Source: Geobacteraceae bacterium
GTDB lineage: Bacteria > Desulfobacterota > Desulfuromonadia > Geobacterales > Pseudopelobacteraceae
Direction of reading: 5' to 3'
Length of the DNA: 43,175 nucleotides
NCBI GenBank assembly: GCA_025355965.1
Contig: JANXYR010000019.1
Location: forward strand, 1-43,175
Shown here: positions 18,068-24,845 of the stretch, in pieces
Position numbering within the stretch: position 1 is the first letter of the stretch
Layout: each line of letters begins with the position of its first letter
The notes under the pieces: model-generated
Seen by the model: only the letters and a program-made list of their open reading frames with translations
The model's database searches: none
What the model was told of the DNA's origin: nothing
Position numbers and translations under genes: made by a program

Positions 18068-18441
18068 TTCAGGCCCAGCGCCTTCAGCTCTTTCAATATA
18101 TCCGACTTTTCCATGAAGCCCATGTGGCGCTTTATTTCCTTGCCTTTGGCATCAAAAAATATCTGGGTTGGAATCATCTGAATGCGATACTCCTGCGCAA
18201 GGGCCTCTGCTGCCCAGACATCGGTAAAGAGGACATTAGCCTTGCCTTTCAATTCACGGTTCAGCTCTTCGAGGAGTGGAGCCATTTTTTTGCAGGGGAT
18301 GCAGGTGCGGGCGCCAAAGTCGGCCACCGTGGGTTTGCCGGATGTAAGGGCAGCGCGGATGGCAACCCCGTTGGAGGAAGGGAGTTCTGCATGGGCAACA
18401 GCTGCAATCATGGAAAGAATAAGAGCGGCAAATAAACGCAT
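18064..18441 (-). CDS. Periplasmic thioredoxin-like protein
   Basis: 125 residues. Signal peptide MRLFAALILSMIAAVAHA followed by a thioredoxin fold. The active site is CIPC (C47, C50) in GARTCIPCKKMAP, with cis-Pro in QMIPTQIFFD. CIPC is neither the thioredoxin CGPC nor the DsbA CPHC form, but it suits a reductant. It is translationally coupled to the CcdA gene and overlaps the preceding small thioredoxin gene by one base. Confidence 0.92.
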   Translation of the reverse strand: MRLFAALILSMIAAVAHAELPSSNGVAIRAALTSGKPTVADFGARTCIPCKKMAPLLEELNRELKGKANVLFTDVWAAEALAQEYRIQMIPTQIFFDAKGKEIKRHMGFMEKSDILKELKALGLK

Positions 18442-18668
18442 TACAGTACCTCCTTGATTTCTGCTACAGAAGCACTTTTGCCGGAAAATTGAACCACACC
18501 GTCAACCACAAGGGCTGGCGTACTCATGACACCGTAAGTCATTATTTTCTGGATCTCTTCAACCTTAATAATCTCGGCAGTTTTGCCACTTTCTTCCACC
18601 GCTTTCTTTACGTTTTCGTAAAGGGTGTTACATTTTGCACAGCCGGTGCCCAATACTTCGATTTTCAT
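18441..18668 (-). CDS. Small cytoplasmic thioredoxin-like protein (redox-active disulfide protein 2 type)
   Basis: 75 residues, no signal peptide. The active site CAKC (C10, C13) in GTGCAKCNTLYENV, and STPALVVDG with the cis-Pro, place it among the compact thioredoxin/glutaredoxin hybrids often encoded next to DUF318-type permeases in metal and metalloid clusters. It may deliver electrons or a metal(loid) from the cytoplasm to the permease. AGGGGAGAAG-like bases just upstream give a good ribosome-binding site. Confidence 0.9.
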   Translation of the reverse strand: MKIEVLGTGCAKCNTLYENVKKAVEESGKTAEIIKVEEIQKIMTYGVMSTPALVVDGVVQFSGKSASVAEIKEVL

Positions 18669-18686
18669 GATTACTTCTCCCCGTTT

Positions 18687-19004
18687 TTATGAGTTTTCTG
18701 CATCAAGCAGTGTTTTTATTTCTTTCGAGCAGCATCTGTTCTGCGGGGAAAGCTCTTTGCAGCGCCCCTGCGTACAGGCCCCTGTTATCCGGCGTATGTC
18801 GTCCATGCTTCTGGCGCCGCTTTGAATTGCGTCTAAAATTGACCGTTTGCTGATGCCACTGCACCAGCAGACGATCTCGTCCAAAGGTGCTTCAAGGATG
18901 TTTTCGGTATAATGACTCTTCACTGGCGCCCCTTTGTCGCAAGTTTTTTTTGATGTATTAATTTTATGAGTGCCCATGTCCACAGCAAGCCGCTTGTCGT
19001 TCAA
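18687..19004 (-). CDS. Bfd-like 2Fe-2S protein
   Basis: 105 residues. The C-terminal two thirds match the bacterioferritin-associated ferredoxin/NirB-type 2Fe-2S domain: C46-W-C48 and C77-TQGR-C82, with ISKRSILDAIQSGARSMDDIRRITGAC between them. An extra vicinal pair, C91-C92, follows. The N-terminus is uncertain; ATG 18977 is a later option, and both overlap the end of the CDF gene. It probably shuttles electrons or an Fe-S-linked signal in the same operon. A copper- or arsenic-relay role is possible but only inferred. Confidence 0.8.
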   Translation of the reverse strand: MNDKRLAVDMGTHKINTSKKTCDKGAPVKSHYTENILEAPLDEIVCWCSGISKRSILDAIQSGARSMDDIRRITGACTQGRCKELSPQNRCCSKEIKTLLDAENS

Positions 19005-19899
19005 CGTGGTTCAATTCCTTGATAAGCGGACCGCCGTTACAGGTGGTGGAACAGTCAAGCTGGATAGTAGTATGGGTAATATGAAAAACATGCTCCAGTT
19101 CATGTTCAATAGTGTGCAGTAGTAGGCTACGTTCTCCGTCATATTCAGGTTGAATCTCCACATGAGCAGACAGGGCAAAGATGTGCGAGCAGACCGACCA
19201 GATATTGAGGTGGTGGACATCAGCCACGCCTTCGATGCTACGAATGTGCGCCGCTACCTGTTCTACCGACAGGCCACGCGGGACACCCTCCATCAGGATG
19301 TGGACCGCTTCCCGCAGCACCCTCCCGGCGCCGGCCAGTATCAGCAGGCCAATAGCGATGGAAATGATCGGATCAGCCTGATACCACCCGGTGTAGCGCA
19401 TCAGGATTGCGCCGACAATTACTCCCACCGAGGCCGCCGCATCTCCTAATACATGCAGGAAAGCGCTGCGAACGTTAAGGTCGTCGTGCACATGGCCGTG
19501 AAGTCCCTTGGCCGCCAGCAGGTTGGCAATCAATCCCAATACGGCAATGACCAACATCGGCGTTGTCTGCACCGCTTCCGGTGAAATCAGCCGCTTGCTC
19601 CCCTCGTAGAGAATGCCGATTGCCATCAGAAAAACCGTCAGGCCATTGATCAGCGATGCCAAAACCTCGGCCCGGTGCCAGCCATAAGAATGGAGCTCGT
19701 TTGGTGGTTGGGCGGCCAGCTTGATTGCCGCCAGTGACAGCACAAGAGCAAAAAGGTCCAGAAAAACATGCCCCGCGTCCGACAGAAGCGCCAGGGAATT
19801 GGACCAGATACCGCCAACTATCTCGGCCACCAGGGTAATGGCGGTCAGGACGATGGCAAAAATCAGACGTCTGGATATGGTCCCGTCAATCGATGTCAT
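18964..19899 (-). CDS. CDF-family divalent metal cation efflux protein (CzcD/ZitB type)
   Basis: 311 residues, six helices and a C-terminal cytoplasmic domain. The transport site is of the classical zinc form: H44-xxx-D48 in LLSDAGHVFLD (helix 2) and H-xxx-D in AFLHVLGDAAA (helix 5). The tail ends CCGHGHS, a possible metal-binding extension. It exports Zn2+, Cd2+ or Co2+ in exchange for protons in characterised relatives. Its start overlaps the stop of the second CDF-like gene by four bases, indicating coupling. Confidence 0.92.
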   Translation of the reverse strand: MTSIDGTISRRLIFAIVLTAITLVAEIVGGIWSNSLALLSDAGHVFLDLFALVLSLAAIKLAAQPPNELHSYGWHRAEVLASLINGLTVFLMAIGILYEGSKRLISPEAVQTTPMLVIAVLGLIANLLAAKGLHGHVHDDLNVRSAFLHVLGDAAASVGVIVGAILMRYTGWYQADPIISIAIGLLILAGAGRVLREAVHILMEGVPRGLSVEQVAAHIRSIEGVADVHHLNIWSVCSHIFALSAHVEIQPEYDGERSLLLHTIEHELEHVFHITHTTIQLDCSTTCNGGPLIKELNHVERQAACCGHGHS

Positions 19900-20549
19900 G
19901 GTGTGTCTACTCGGATGTTGCTACAGTTGCAGCTGCATGAACAGCTCATGCCCCTGGCTTTGCCGAAAGCTTCCTGTCCTTCCCGGAGTGTCAGCCAGGA
20001 GATCAGGATCGCTCCAATGGCATCCAGGCTGGCGATGCCGGTCAGTTCATAGCCGAGACTGGAGATCATGAGGACCAGTGACAGGTAAAGGCATGCCTTG
20101 GAACATGCGGCATCCGCCAGAATGGCGGGTGAATTGAGTGCCGTGCCGACCTTGGTTTTCTGTCGGATCAAATACCACATGAAGGACATTGACAGCAGCG
20201 AGATGACGATGCCCCACAATGTTGTCTCCGGTTTGTGTTGCCCGTAAAGGTTGATACCGGCGGTGAGCACCAGGCCGGCGGACAGGACATAGAACGCTAC
20301 ACCGGTAATCCGGAGGGCACGCTGCTCGAATTCGTCCCGTGTTTCTCCCTCATTTGCTTTGATCCTGCGCAGCATATGCCAGACGCCGATCGCCGAAATT
20401 ACTTCGATAAATGAATCCACACCGAAGCCGAACAAAGCCAGGGTTTCATCGGAGGCTCCCAGCCAGACAGAGGCTCCACCTTCAACAAGATTGTAGAATA
20501 TTGTGAACAGAGCCAGAAAATTTGCGCGGATGTAGAGTTTCTCTTTCAT
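19896..20549 (-). CDS. CDF-like transporter with cysteines at the metal site
   Basis: 217 residues, membrane domain only, no C-terminal cytoplasmic domain. Aligned by eye with YiiP-type CDF proteins, helix 2 has D45-SFI-E49 (FGVDSFIEVIS) in place of D-xxx-D, and helix 5 has ADAACSKAC with Cys149 and Cys153 where zinc exporters have His and Asp. The C-terminus carries a striking Cys run, SCSCSCNCS (202-210). These changes suggest a soft, thiophilic ion rather than zinc. Whether it works as a dimer with the neighbouring CDF is unknown. Confidence 0.85.
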   Translation of the reverse strand: MKEKLYIRANFLALFTIFYNLVEGGASVWLGASDETLALFGFGVDSFIEVISAIGVWHMLRRIKANEGETRDEFEQRALRITGVAFYVLSAGLVLTAGINLYGQHKPETTLWGIVISLLSMSFMWYLIRQKTKVGTALNSPAILADAACSKACLYLSLVLMISSLGYELTGIASLDAIGAILISWLTLREGQEAFGKARGMSCSCSCNCSNIRVDTP

Positions 20550-20565
20550 TTTAGGAGATGCCCTT

Positions 20566-21513
20566 TCAGAGGATTGCGTTAAAAAGATAGCCGACTAGTG
20601 TTATCGCTACAGCGACTACCCCAAAAAATACCGCTAAAAGCCGGTTTTTCAGCACGTTCTTCAAAATAATCGCCTCCGGGAGAGACAGTGCCGTGACCGC
20701 CATCATAAACGCCAATACAGTGCCAATCGCCATCCCTTTCTCCATCAGGGCTTGGACAATCGGGATGATCCCGGCGGCGTTGGAATAGAGCGGCACACCA
20801 ATCAATACGGCCAGGGGCACGGCTAACAGGTTGTCTCTATCGGCATAGCGGACCAGAAAATCCTGTGGTGCATAGCCGTGGATAAAGGCTCCCAGGCCAA
20901 CCCCAACCACTACATAAGGCAAGATCTTCTTCAGTAGCTCGAACGTATAATTCCGAGCATATTCAAGCTTCTGCCGGAAGGTTTGCTTTATTATTTTGGC
21001 GCTGCCGACCTGCATTTCCCAAACGTAGTCCTGAACGTACTTCTCCATCTTCAGCTTGCCGATGATAATACCGGAGATAATCGCCACCAGCAGGCCGGTG
21101 CCGATGTAGATCAGGGCTATTTTCCAGCCGAACAGTCCCCAGAGCATGGTCAGCGCGACTTCGTTAACCATCGGAGATGAGATCAGAAACGAAAAGGTAA
21201 CGCCCAACGGTACACCGGACTCGACAAAACCGATGAAGAGCGGTACCGCCGAGCAGGAGCAGAAAGGGGTTACGATGCCAAGCAGTGCGGCCAGGATGTT
21301 TCCTACATATTCCCGCTTATGGGAAAGTAATCGTTTGGTCTTTTCCGGCGGGAAAGATGCACGGATGACCGCCACAACGAAGATTATTGTCGTCAGCAGA
21401 AAGAAAATTTTGGTCGTGTCATAAAGGAAGAAGTTGAGAGCTTCACCAAGATGGGTTCCTGGCTTAAGGCCAAAAAGGTCAAAAGTAATATAATCGGCAG
21501 TTTGTTTTAGCAT
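20566..21513 (-). CDS. CXC-motif permease (DUF318/ArsP family)
   Basis: 315 residues, about eight helices. The family signature TPFCSCSAVPLFIGFVESGVP is present (C85, C87), followed by SFLISSPMVNEVAL. Family members include ArsP, which exports trivalent organoarsenicals, and transporters linked to Cu/Zn; the substrate here cannot be fixed from sequence. It is the first structural gene after the ArsR regulator (48 bases), so it is the primary regulated product. Confidence 0.88.
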   Translation of the reverse strand: MLKQTADYITFDLFGLKPGTHLGEALNFFLYDTTKIFFLLTTIIFVVAVIRASFPPEKTKRLLSHKREYVGNILAALLGIVTPFCSCSAVPLFIGFVESGVPLGVTFSFLISSPMVNEVALTMLWGLFGWKIALIYIGTGLLVAIISGIIIGKLKMEKYVQDYVWEMQVGSAKIIKQTFRQKLEYARNYTFELLKKILPYVVVGVGLGAFIHGYAPQDFLVRYADRDNLLAVPLAVLIGVPLYSNAAGIIPIVQALMEKGMAIGTVLAFMMAVTALSLPEAIILKNVLKNRLLAVFFGVVAVAITLVGYLFNAIL

Positions 21514-21561
21514 GTCAGTTCCATGATAAATTGATTAGCAACTAATCTTTTTGAGACACAT

Positions 21562-21873
21562 TTATGCTGCGAGGAGCAGCTTGTGACGATCGGTAATTTC
21601 CTGGGTCATAATCATGGCAGTCAGATCGACTATCTCAAAAATCTCGGAATGTTTGACAGCGTAGAAAATCTTGACCCCCACTTTGCGACGAAAAAGTATA
21701 CCGGATGAAACCATCAGATTCAGATGGCGTGAAGTGTTGGACTGCTCCTCGCAGATGGCGGTGAATATCTCGCAGACACAGCGTTCACCGTTACGAAGAA
21801 AATCGATGATCTTGAGACGGGTTGGTTGGCCAAGGGTTTTCAGGATTTCTGCTTGGAAATGTTTTTTGTCCAT
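21562..21873 (-). CDS. ArsR-family metal(loid)-sensing repressor
   Basis: 103 residues with a winged helix. The metal-site motif ERCVCEIF (C32, C34) sits at the start of the recognition region, with a third Cys at 41, as in As(III)/Cd-type sensors. GAGGTG precedes ATG 21873. The promoter is overlaid by a 28-bp palindrome, presumably its own operator. It heads a chain of genes reaching at least to 12997 with gaps of at most 48 bases, so it likely governs the whole export and redox set. Confidence 0.92.
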   Translation of the reverse strand: MDKKHFQAEILKTLGQPTRLKIIDFLRNGERCVCEIFTAICEEQSNTSRHLNLMVSSGILFRRKVGVKIFYAVKHSEIFEIVDLTAMIMTQEITDRHKLLLAA

Positions 21874-21883
21874 GGATACACCT

Positions 21884-21911
21884 CACTATATGATTATGTA
21901 ATCATATAGTG
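21884..21911. promoter_or_regulatory. 28-bp perfect palindrome, probable ArsR operator
   Basis: CACTATATGATTA and TAATCATATAGTG form two 13-base arms with a TG centre and no mismatch. It covers the -10 region of the arsR promoter and ends 10 bases before ATG 21873. Binding would block transcription. Confidence 0.85.
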
Positions 21912-21930
21912 GGTAAACTAGGAATGTCAA
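21903..21930 (-). promoter_or_regulatory. Promoter of the ArsR-led operon
   Basis: Minus strand: perfect TTGACA (21930-21925), 16-base spacer, TATATG (21908-21903). The -10 lies inside the upstream arm of the palindrome. Confidence 0.72.
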
Positions 21931-21965
21931 GCTGGTAAATTTAAATTTAGTTGGTCAAGCAGATG

Positions 21966-22877
21966 TCAGACTGCGGGTAATCCGAAACGAGTGGTGAGAA
22001 TGTCTATAAAAAAGTTTATTGGTGAGTCCGGTTGTTGTTGGCAATCACTATGAATAATCATGGTTCTTTTGCGGCAATGTTTGAAGTTATCAATACGGTG
22101 CTCGCGCATCAGGCCAGAATCAACCTCGTTCTGAAGCAGTTCACGAGATAGAAAGGACACCCCGCGACCCTCACGCGTCAGTTGAATAATCATGTGAAGA
22201 TCATCAAGAACGACGAAGCTTTTGAAATCTGAAAGTTCTCTGCCGATCGCTCGTAGATTGTCTTCCAAAAGCTTTCTTGCACAACAACTCTCTTTTCGGA
22301 CAAAAATGTTTTGCGCAAACAGAGCATCAGGGCTGATGTTGCCGGTAGGTATTTCAAGTGCTGGTGAACTGGCAAAGATCATCTCGTCGCCTGACACGGC
22401 AACAGTCGACAAATCAGAAAAATCAAAGCATTCACAGTGTTCTACTACTGCCAGATCATACATGCCATCCCGGAACGCCTCGACAATATTAACTGGATCA
22501 TCGAACATGAAGGATAAATCTGCCAGGTCATTATATTCCATCATGAATTCACGCATGATTGTTGGCAGGTGGACAACTCCGAAGGTGGGTGTGCAGATAA
22601 ACGAAATGCTTTTGTTTTCCCGCATCGACTTTAAGCCGGAGAGCAATTCTCGCTCGATCTCCAGAAGCTTTACGGCTTTTTCAAATACCAGCTTACCCGG
22701 TTTTGTTGGGAGCAACGTCTGTCCAGAGCGGTCAAGAAGCGGATAGCCATATTGCTCTTCGATAAACTTGATGCGGCGTGAAACGGCAGGCTGGGTGACG
22801 CAGAGCGTTTCGGCGGCCTTCGAAATGCTTCCTGTATTTACAACTTCCACTAATGTTCTTAGATATAGAGATTCCAT
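21966..22877 (-). CDS. LysR-family transcriptional regulator
   Basis: 303 residues. The N-terminal winged helix-turn-helix (LRTLVEVVNTGSISKAAETLCVTQPAVSRRI) is followed by the periplasmic-binding-protein-like effector domain (about 90-295). A vicinal pair, ESCCARKLLE, lies in the effector domain (near residue 198) and several more cysteines are present (HCECFDF), which could allow redox or metal(loid) sensing; this is inference. It is divergent from the porin remnant and the following reductase genes and probably regulates them. Confidence 0.9.
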   Translation of the reverse strand: MESLYLRTLVEVVNTGSISKAAETLCVTQPAVSRRIKFIEEQYGYPLLDRSGQTLLPTKPGKLVFEKAVKLLEIERELLSGLKSMRENKSISFICTPTFGVVHLPTIMREFMMEYNDLADLSFMFDDPVNIVEAFRDGMYDLAVVEHCECFDFSDLSTVAVSGDEMIFASSPALEIPTGNISPDALFAQNIFVRKESCCARKLLEDNLRAIGRELSDFKSFVVLDDLHMIIQLTREGRGVSFLSRELLQNEVDSGLMREHRIDNFKHCRKRTMIIHSDCQQQPDSPINFFIDILTTRFGLPAV

Positions 22878-22989
22878 ATATAACAGTATCCTCCTATTTA
22901 CATCTGCTATTTACTCATGACAAACATTCAATTTTCTTTTACATGAAAACCGGTACATATGACAGCAGATTCATTACTACTCTTGTTCA

Positions 22990-23008
22990 GTCGGGATAAA
23001 GACCCGAC
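22990..23008 (+). promoter_or_regulatory. Leader hairpin before the porin remnant
   Basis: GTCGGG-ATAAAGA-CCCGAC forms a six-base perfect stem immediately before the AAAGGAG ribosome-binding site in the LysR divergent region. It may stabilise the mRNA or affect access to the ribosome-binding site; no T tract follows. Confidence 0.45.
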
Positions 23009-23025
23009 AAAAGGAGAACTCAAGT

Positions 23026-23366
23026 ATGCTGAAAAAACCGGTATTTTCTAACAGTTGCAAAGCGGTAGTGGCAGGTTCGGCAATTTTGGTAGCAAAGGCA
23101 AAATCCAGCCTTACGCCCTGTATGAAGACTGGAAGTTTGCCCACCTTCTGGGCAATAATGACCAGAAAATCAAGCAGTACGGTGTTGGTGTCAACTATTA
23201 TATTTCTGGAGATCAGCGTATCCGTTTGACTGCTGAATATCTGAATACAAAATTTGACATAGCAACTCTACTACCAGTGGGTGGGGTTTCTGGCTCAATA
23301 AGCAACAATCCGACACTGTACAAAGACTTTGATACTTTCCGTATGATGCTGCAAATTGTATTCTAG
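23026..23366 (+). pseudogene. Porin remnant: signal peptide joined out of frame to last beta strands
   Basis: AAAGGAG and ATG 23026 begin a clean signal peptide (MLKKPVFSNSCKAVVAGSAI). After about 23 codons this frame turns to low-information sequence. Another frame then carries KIQPYALYEDWKF, GVNYYISGDQRIRLTAEYLNTKF and the terminal DTFRMMLQIVF, which is the C-terminal end of an outer membrane beta-barrel of phosphate-selective-porin type ending in Phe. The middle of the gene (some 300 codons in relatives) is missing and the junction is frameshifted. The gene is therefore an internally deleted, nonfunctional porin. Confidence 0.82.
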
Positions 23367-23433
23367 GGATCAATCAGGGTGCCGGGAGCTTGCCCAGGCA
23401 TCCAACTCTAACCAGTTAAGGAGAATGATCCCT

Positions 23434-23763
23434 ATGAACCGAATTTCTGCCTTTTCTGCCTTCACCCTGATTTTGTTTGCCACCGGCATCTGCCAGGCCG
23501 ATTCACTGGTGATAACCTACCGTTCCGGTAAAACCCAGACAGTTGTTCTGGATGAACCGAGCGTGGGGATAAATTCCTGGCAGTTTGTTGGTGGGACCAT
23601 TACGCAGCAACAGTCAAAAAAGATGGATGAAACAGTGGTGCCACCTGCACAGGAGCAGGTTCAAAAAGAACAAGTGAAAGAAGACAAGAAACTGATTGAA
23701 AAAGCACCTGAGAGAAAGTCCGGTGTCCGTGTCAAGTGGAACGCCAAGCCGATTCCTGATTAA
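23434..23763 (+). CDS. Small exported protein, unknown function
   Basis: 110 residues from ATG 23434 (AAGGAG ten bases upstream). Signal peptide MNRISAFSAFTLILFATGICQA, then a short beta-rich part (SLVITYRSGKTQTVVLDEP, SINSWQF-like) and a Lys/Glu/Gln-rich tail. SITYRSGKTQ-type segments resemble small periplasmic proteins found beside Geobacter porin and reductase genes, but no characterised domain is recognised. It follows the porin remnant by 67 bases and probably belongs to the same transcript. Confidence 0.72.
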   Translation: MNRISAFSAFTLILFATGICQADSLVITYRSGKTQTVVLDEPSVGINSWQFVGGTITQQQSKKMDETVVPPAQEQVQKEQVKEDKKLIEKAPERKSGVRVKWNAKPIPD

Positions 23764-23911
23764 CAAAAAAACGTTTCTGGTAAACAGCGATGCTATGCCA
23801 ATTTGTTGTTTGGATTTGCCAAACTTTCATTTTACTTTTTCATGAATAAACTGATAATATGCGTCAACAATGATCAGGCGACTGATCGCACTAAAAGGAG
23901 AACATCTATCT

Positions 23912-24193
23912 ATGAAAAAAATCATCATTATGTTGGTCCTGTCCACGATTCTTGCCACCACCGCATTTGCTTCTGATGGCAAAGTTGTTTCCGTAGCTGA
24001 TGGAGCAGCCGTTGTCGAAATGGGCGCAAATGCCGACCTGAAAAAAGGTGCCGGCGTCAAGCTGAACGGTAAAGCCGGCAAGGTTACTGCCGTAGAAGGC
24101 ACCAAAGTCACCATCAAGGCTGGTAATGCTGCCGAACTGAAGGCCGGCGATAAAGTCAAGGTTGACAAAGCTGCTTCCATGCAGGGCTGCTAA
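23912..24193 (+). CDS. Small exported protein with two KOW/SH3-like repeats (possibly ExtJ-like)
   Basis: 93 residues from ATG 23912 behind AAAGGAG. Signal peptide MKKIIIMLVLSTILATTAFA; the mature part has two similar units, GKVVSVADGAAVVEMG..LKKGAGVKL and GKVTAVEGTKVTIKAG..LKAGDKVKV, and a final Cys in SMQGC. The repeats look like paired small beta barrels. From memory, similar short periplasmic proteins occur in the ext clusters of Geobacter tied to selenite/tellurite reduction; this is a resemblance only. A 12-bp hairpin (24204-24229, no T tract) follows. Confidence 0.75.
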   Translation: MKKIIIMLVLSTILATTAFASDGKVVSVADGAAVVEMGANADLKKGAGVKLNGKAGKVTAVEGTKVTIKAGNAAELKAGDKVKVDKAASMQGC

Positions 24194-24203
24194 ATAAATA
24201 CTG

Positions 24204-24229
24204 GGCGGGGTCGATTGATCGGCCCCGCC
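24204..24229 (+). promoter_or_regulatory. GC-rich hairpin between exported-protein gene and torD-like gene
   Basis: GGCGGGG and CCCCGCC pair, extended inward by a wobble and CGAT/ATCG. There is no T run, so it may be an mRNA processing or stability element that sets different expression of the upstream exported protein and the downstream reductase genes. Confidence 0.5.
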
Positions 24230-24277
24230 TACCCACCAGGCATGATCTCTTTACTAATAAGTATTCCAATGGGACCG

Positions 24278-24844
24278 ATGACTAACTCCAAATCAAAAAC
24301 TCCTGCAGCACTCTACTATTTTTTAGCACAATCCTTTCGTTACCCCGAGCAGACATGGCTATGTGAGCCATATTTTGATATTCTTGACAGCATTGTAAAG
24401 AATCTTGAACTAAACAATAATGCCATCGGATTGCGCAAAAGTTACTGCGCGAACCCGGAAGGGCTTGAAATATTACAGATTGAGTATACCAGACTGTTTA
24501 TAAACGCTCCACCGGCAGTGATTGCCCCTCCATACAGTTCGATTTATCTTGATCAGGAAGGGAACCTGTACGGTCCATCAGCTGTCTGGGTAAAGAAGTT
24601 CTACCAGCAACATGGGTTTGAATTGTCAGGCGGAGGTGATATTCCTGACCATCTCGTGCTTGAACTTGACTTTATTGCGCTGTTGATTGATGAAGGTCAG
24701 GACAACGAAGCAGAACAATTTTTAAACGAACATTTCCGGAAGTGGTTCCCACTTTTTAAGGAACGGGTTCTGAACGGATCGACAAACAAGTTTTATTCCA
24801 CATTACTCACATTGGTTGATTTCTTTACCAGGGAGGAAGCGTAA
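24278..24844 (+). CDS. TorD/DmsD-family molybdoenzyme chaperone
   Basis: 188 residues from ATG 24278; earlier in-frame starts (24215, 24269) lie in or next to the hairpin and lack a ribosome-binding site, so the exact start is unsure. The all-helical TorD fold is indicated by ALYYFLAQSFRYPEQ, LQIEYTRLFINAPP, APPYSSIYLDQEGNLYGPSAV and DHLVLELDFIALLIDEG. Such chaperones bind the Tat leader and assist cofactor insertion. The next gene is a Tat-dependent molybdoenzyme whose ATG lies two bases after this stop. Confidence 0.9.
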   Translation: MTNSKSKTPAALYYFLAQSFRYPEQTWLCEPYFDILDSIVKNLELNNNAIGLRKSYCANPEGLEILQIEYTRLFINAPPAVIAPPYSSIYLDQEGNLYGPSAVWVKKFYQQHGFELSGGGDIPDHLVLELDFIALLIDEGQDNEAEQFLNEHFRKWFPLFKERVLNGSTNKFYSTLLTLVDFFTREEA

Positions 24845-24845
24845 C

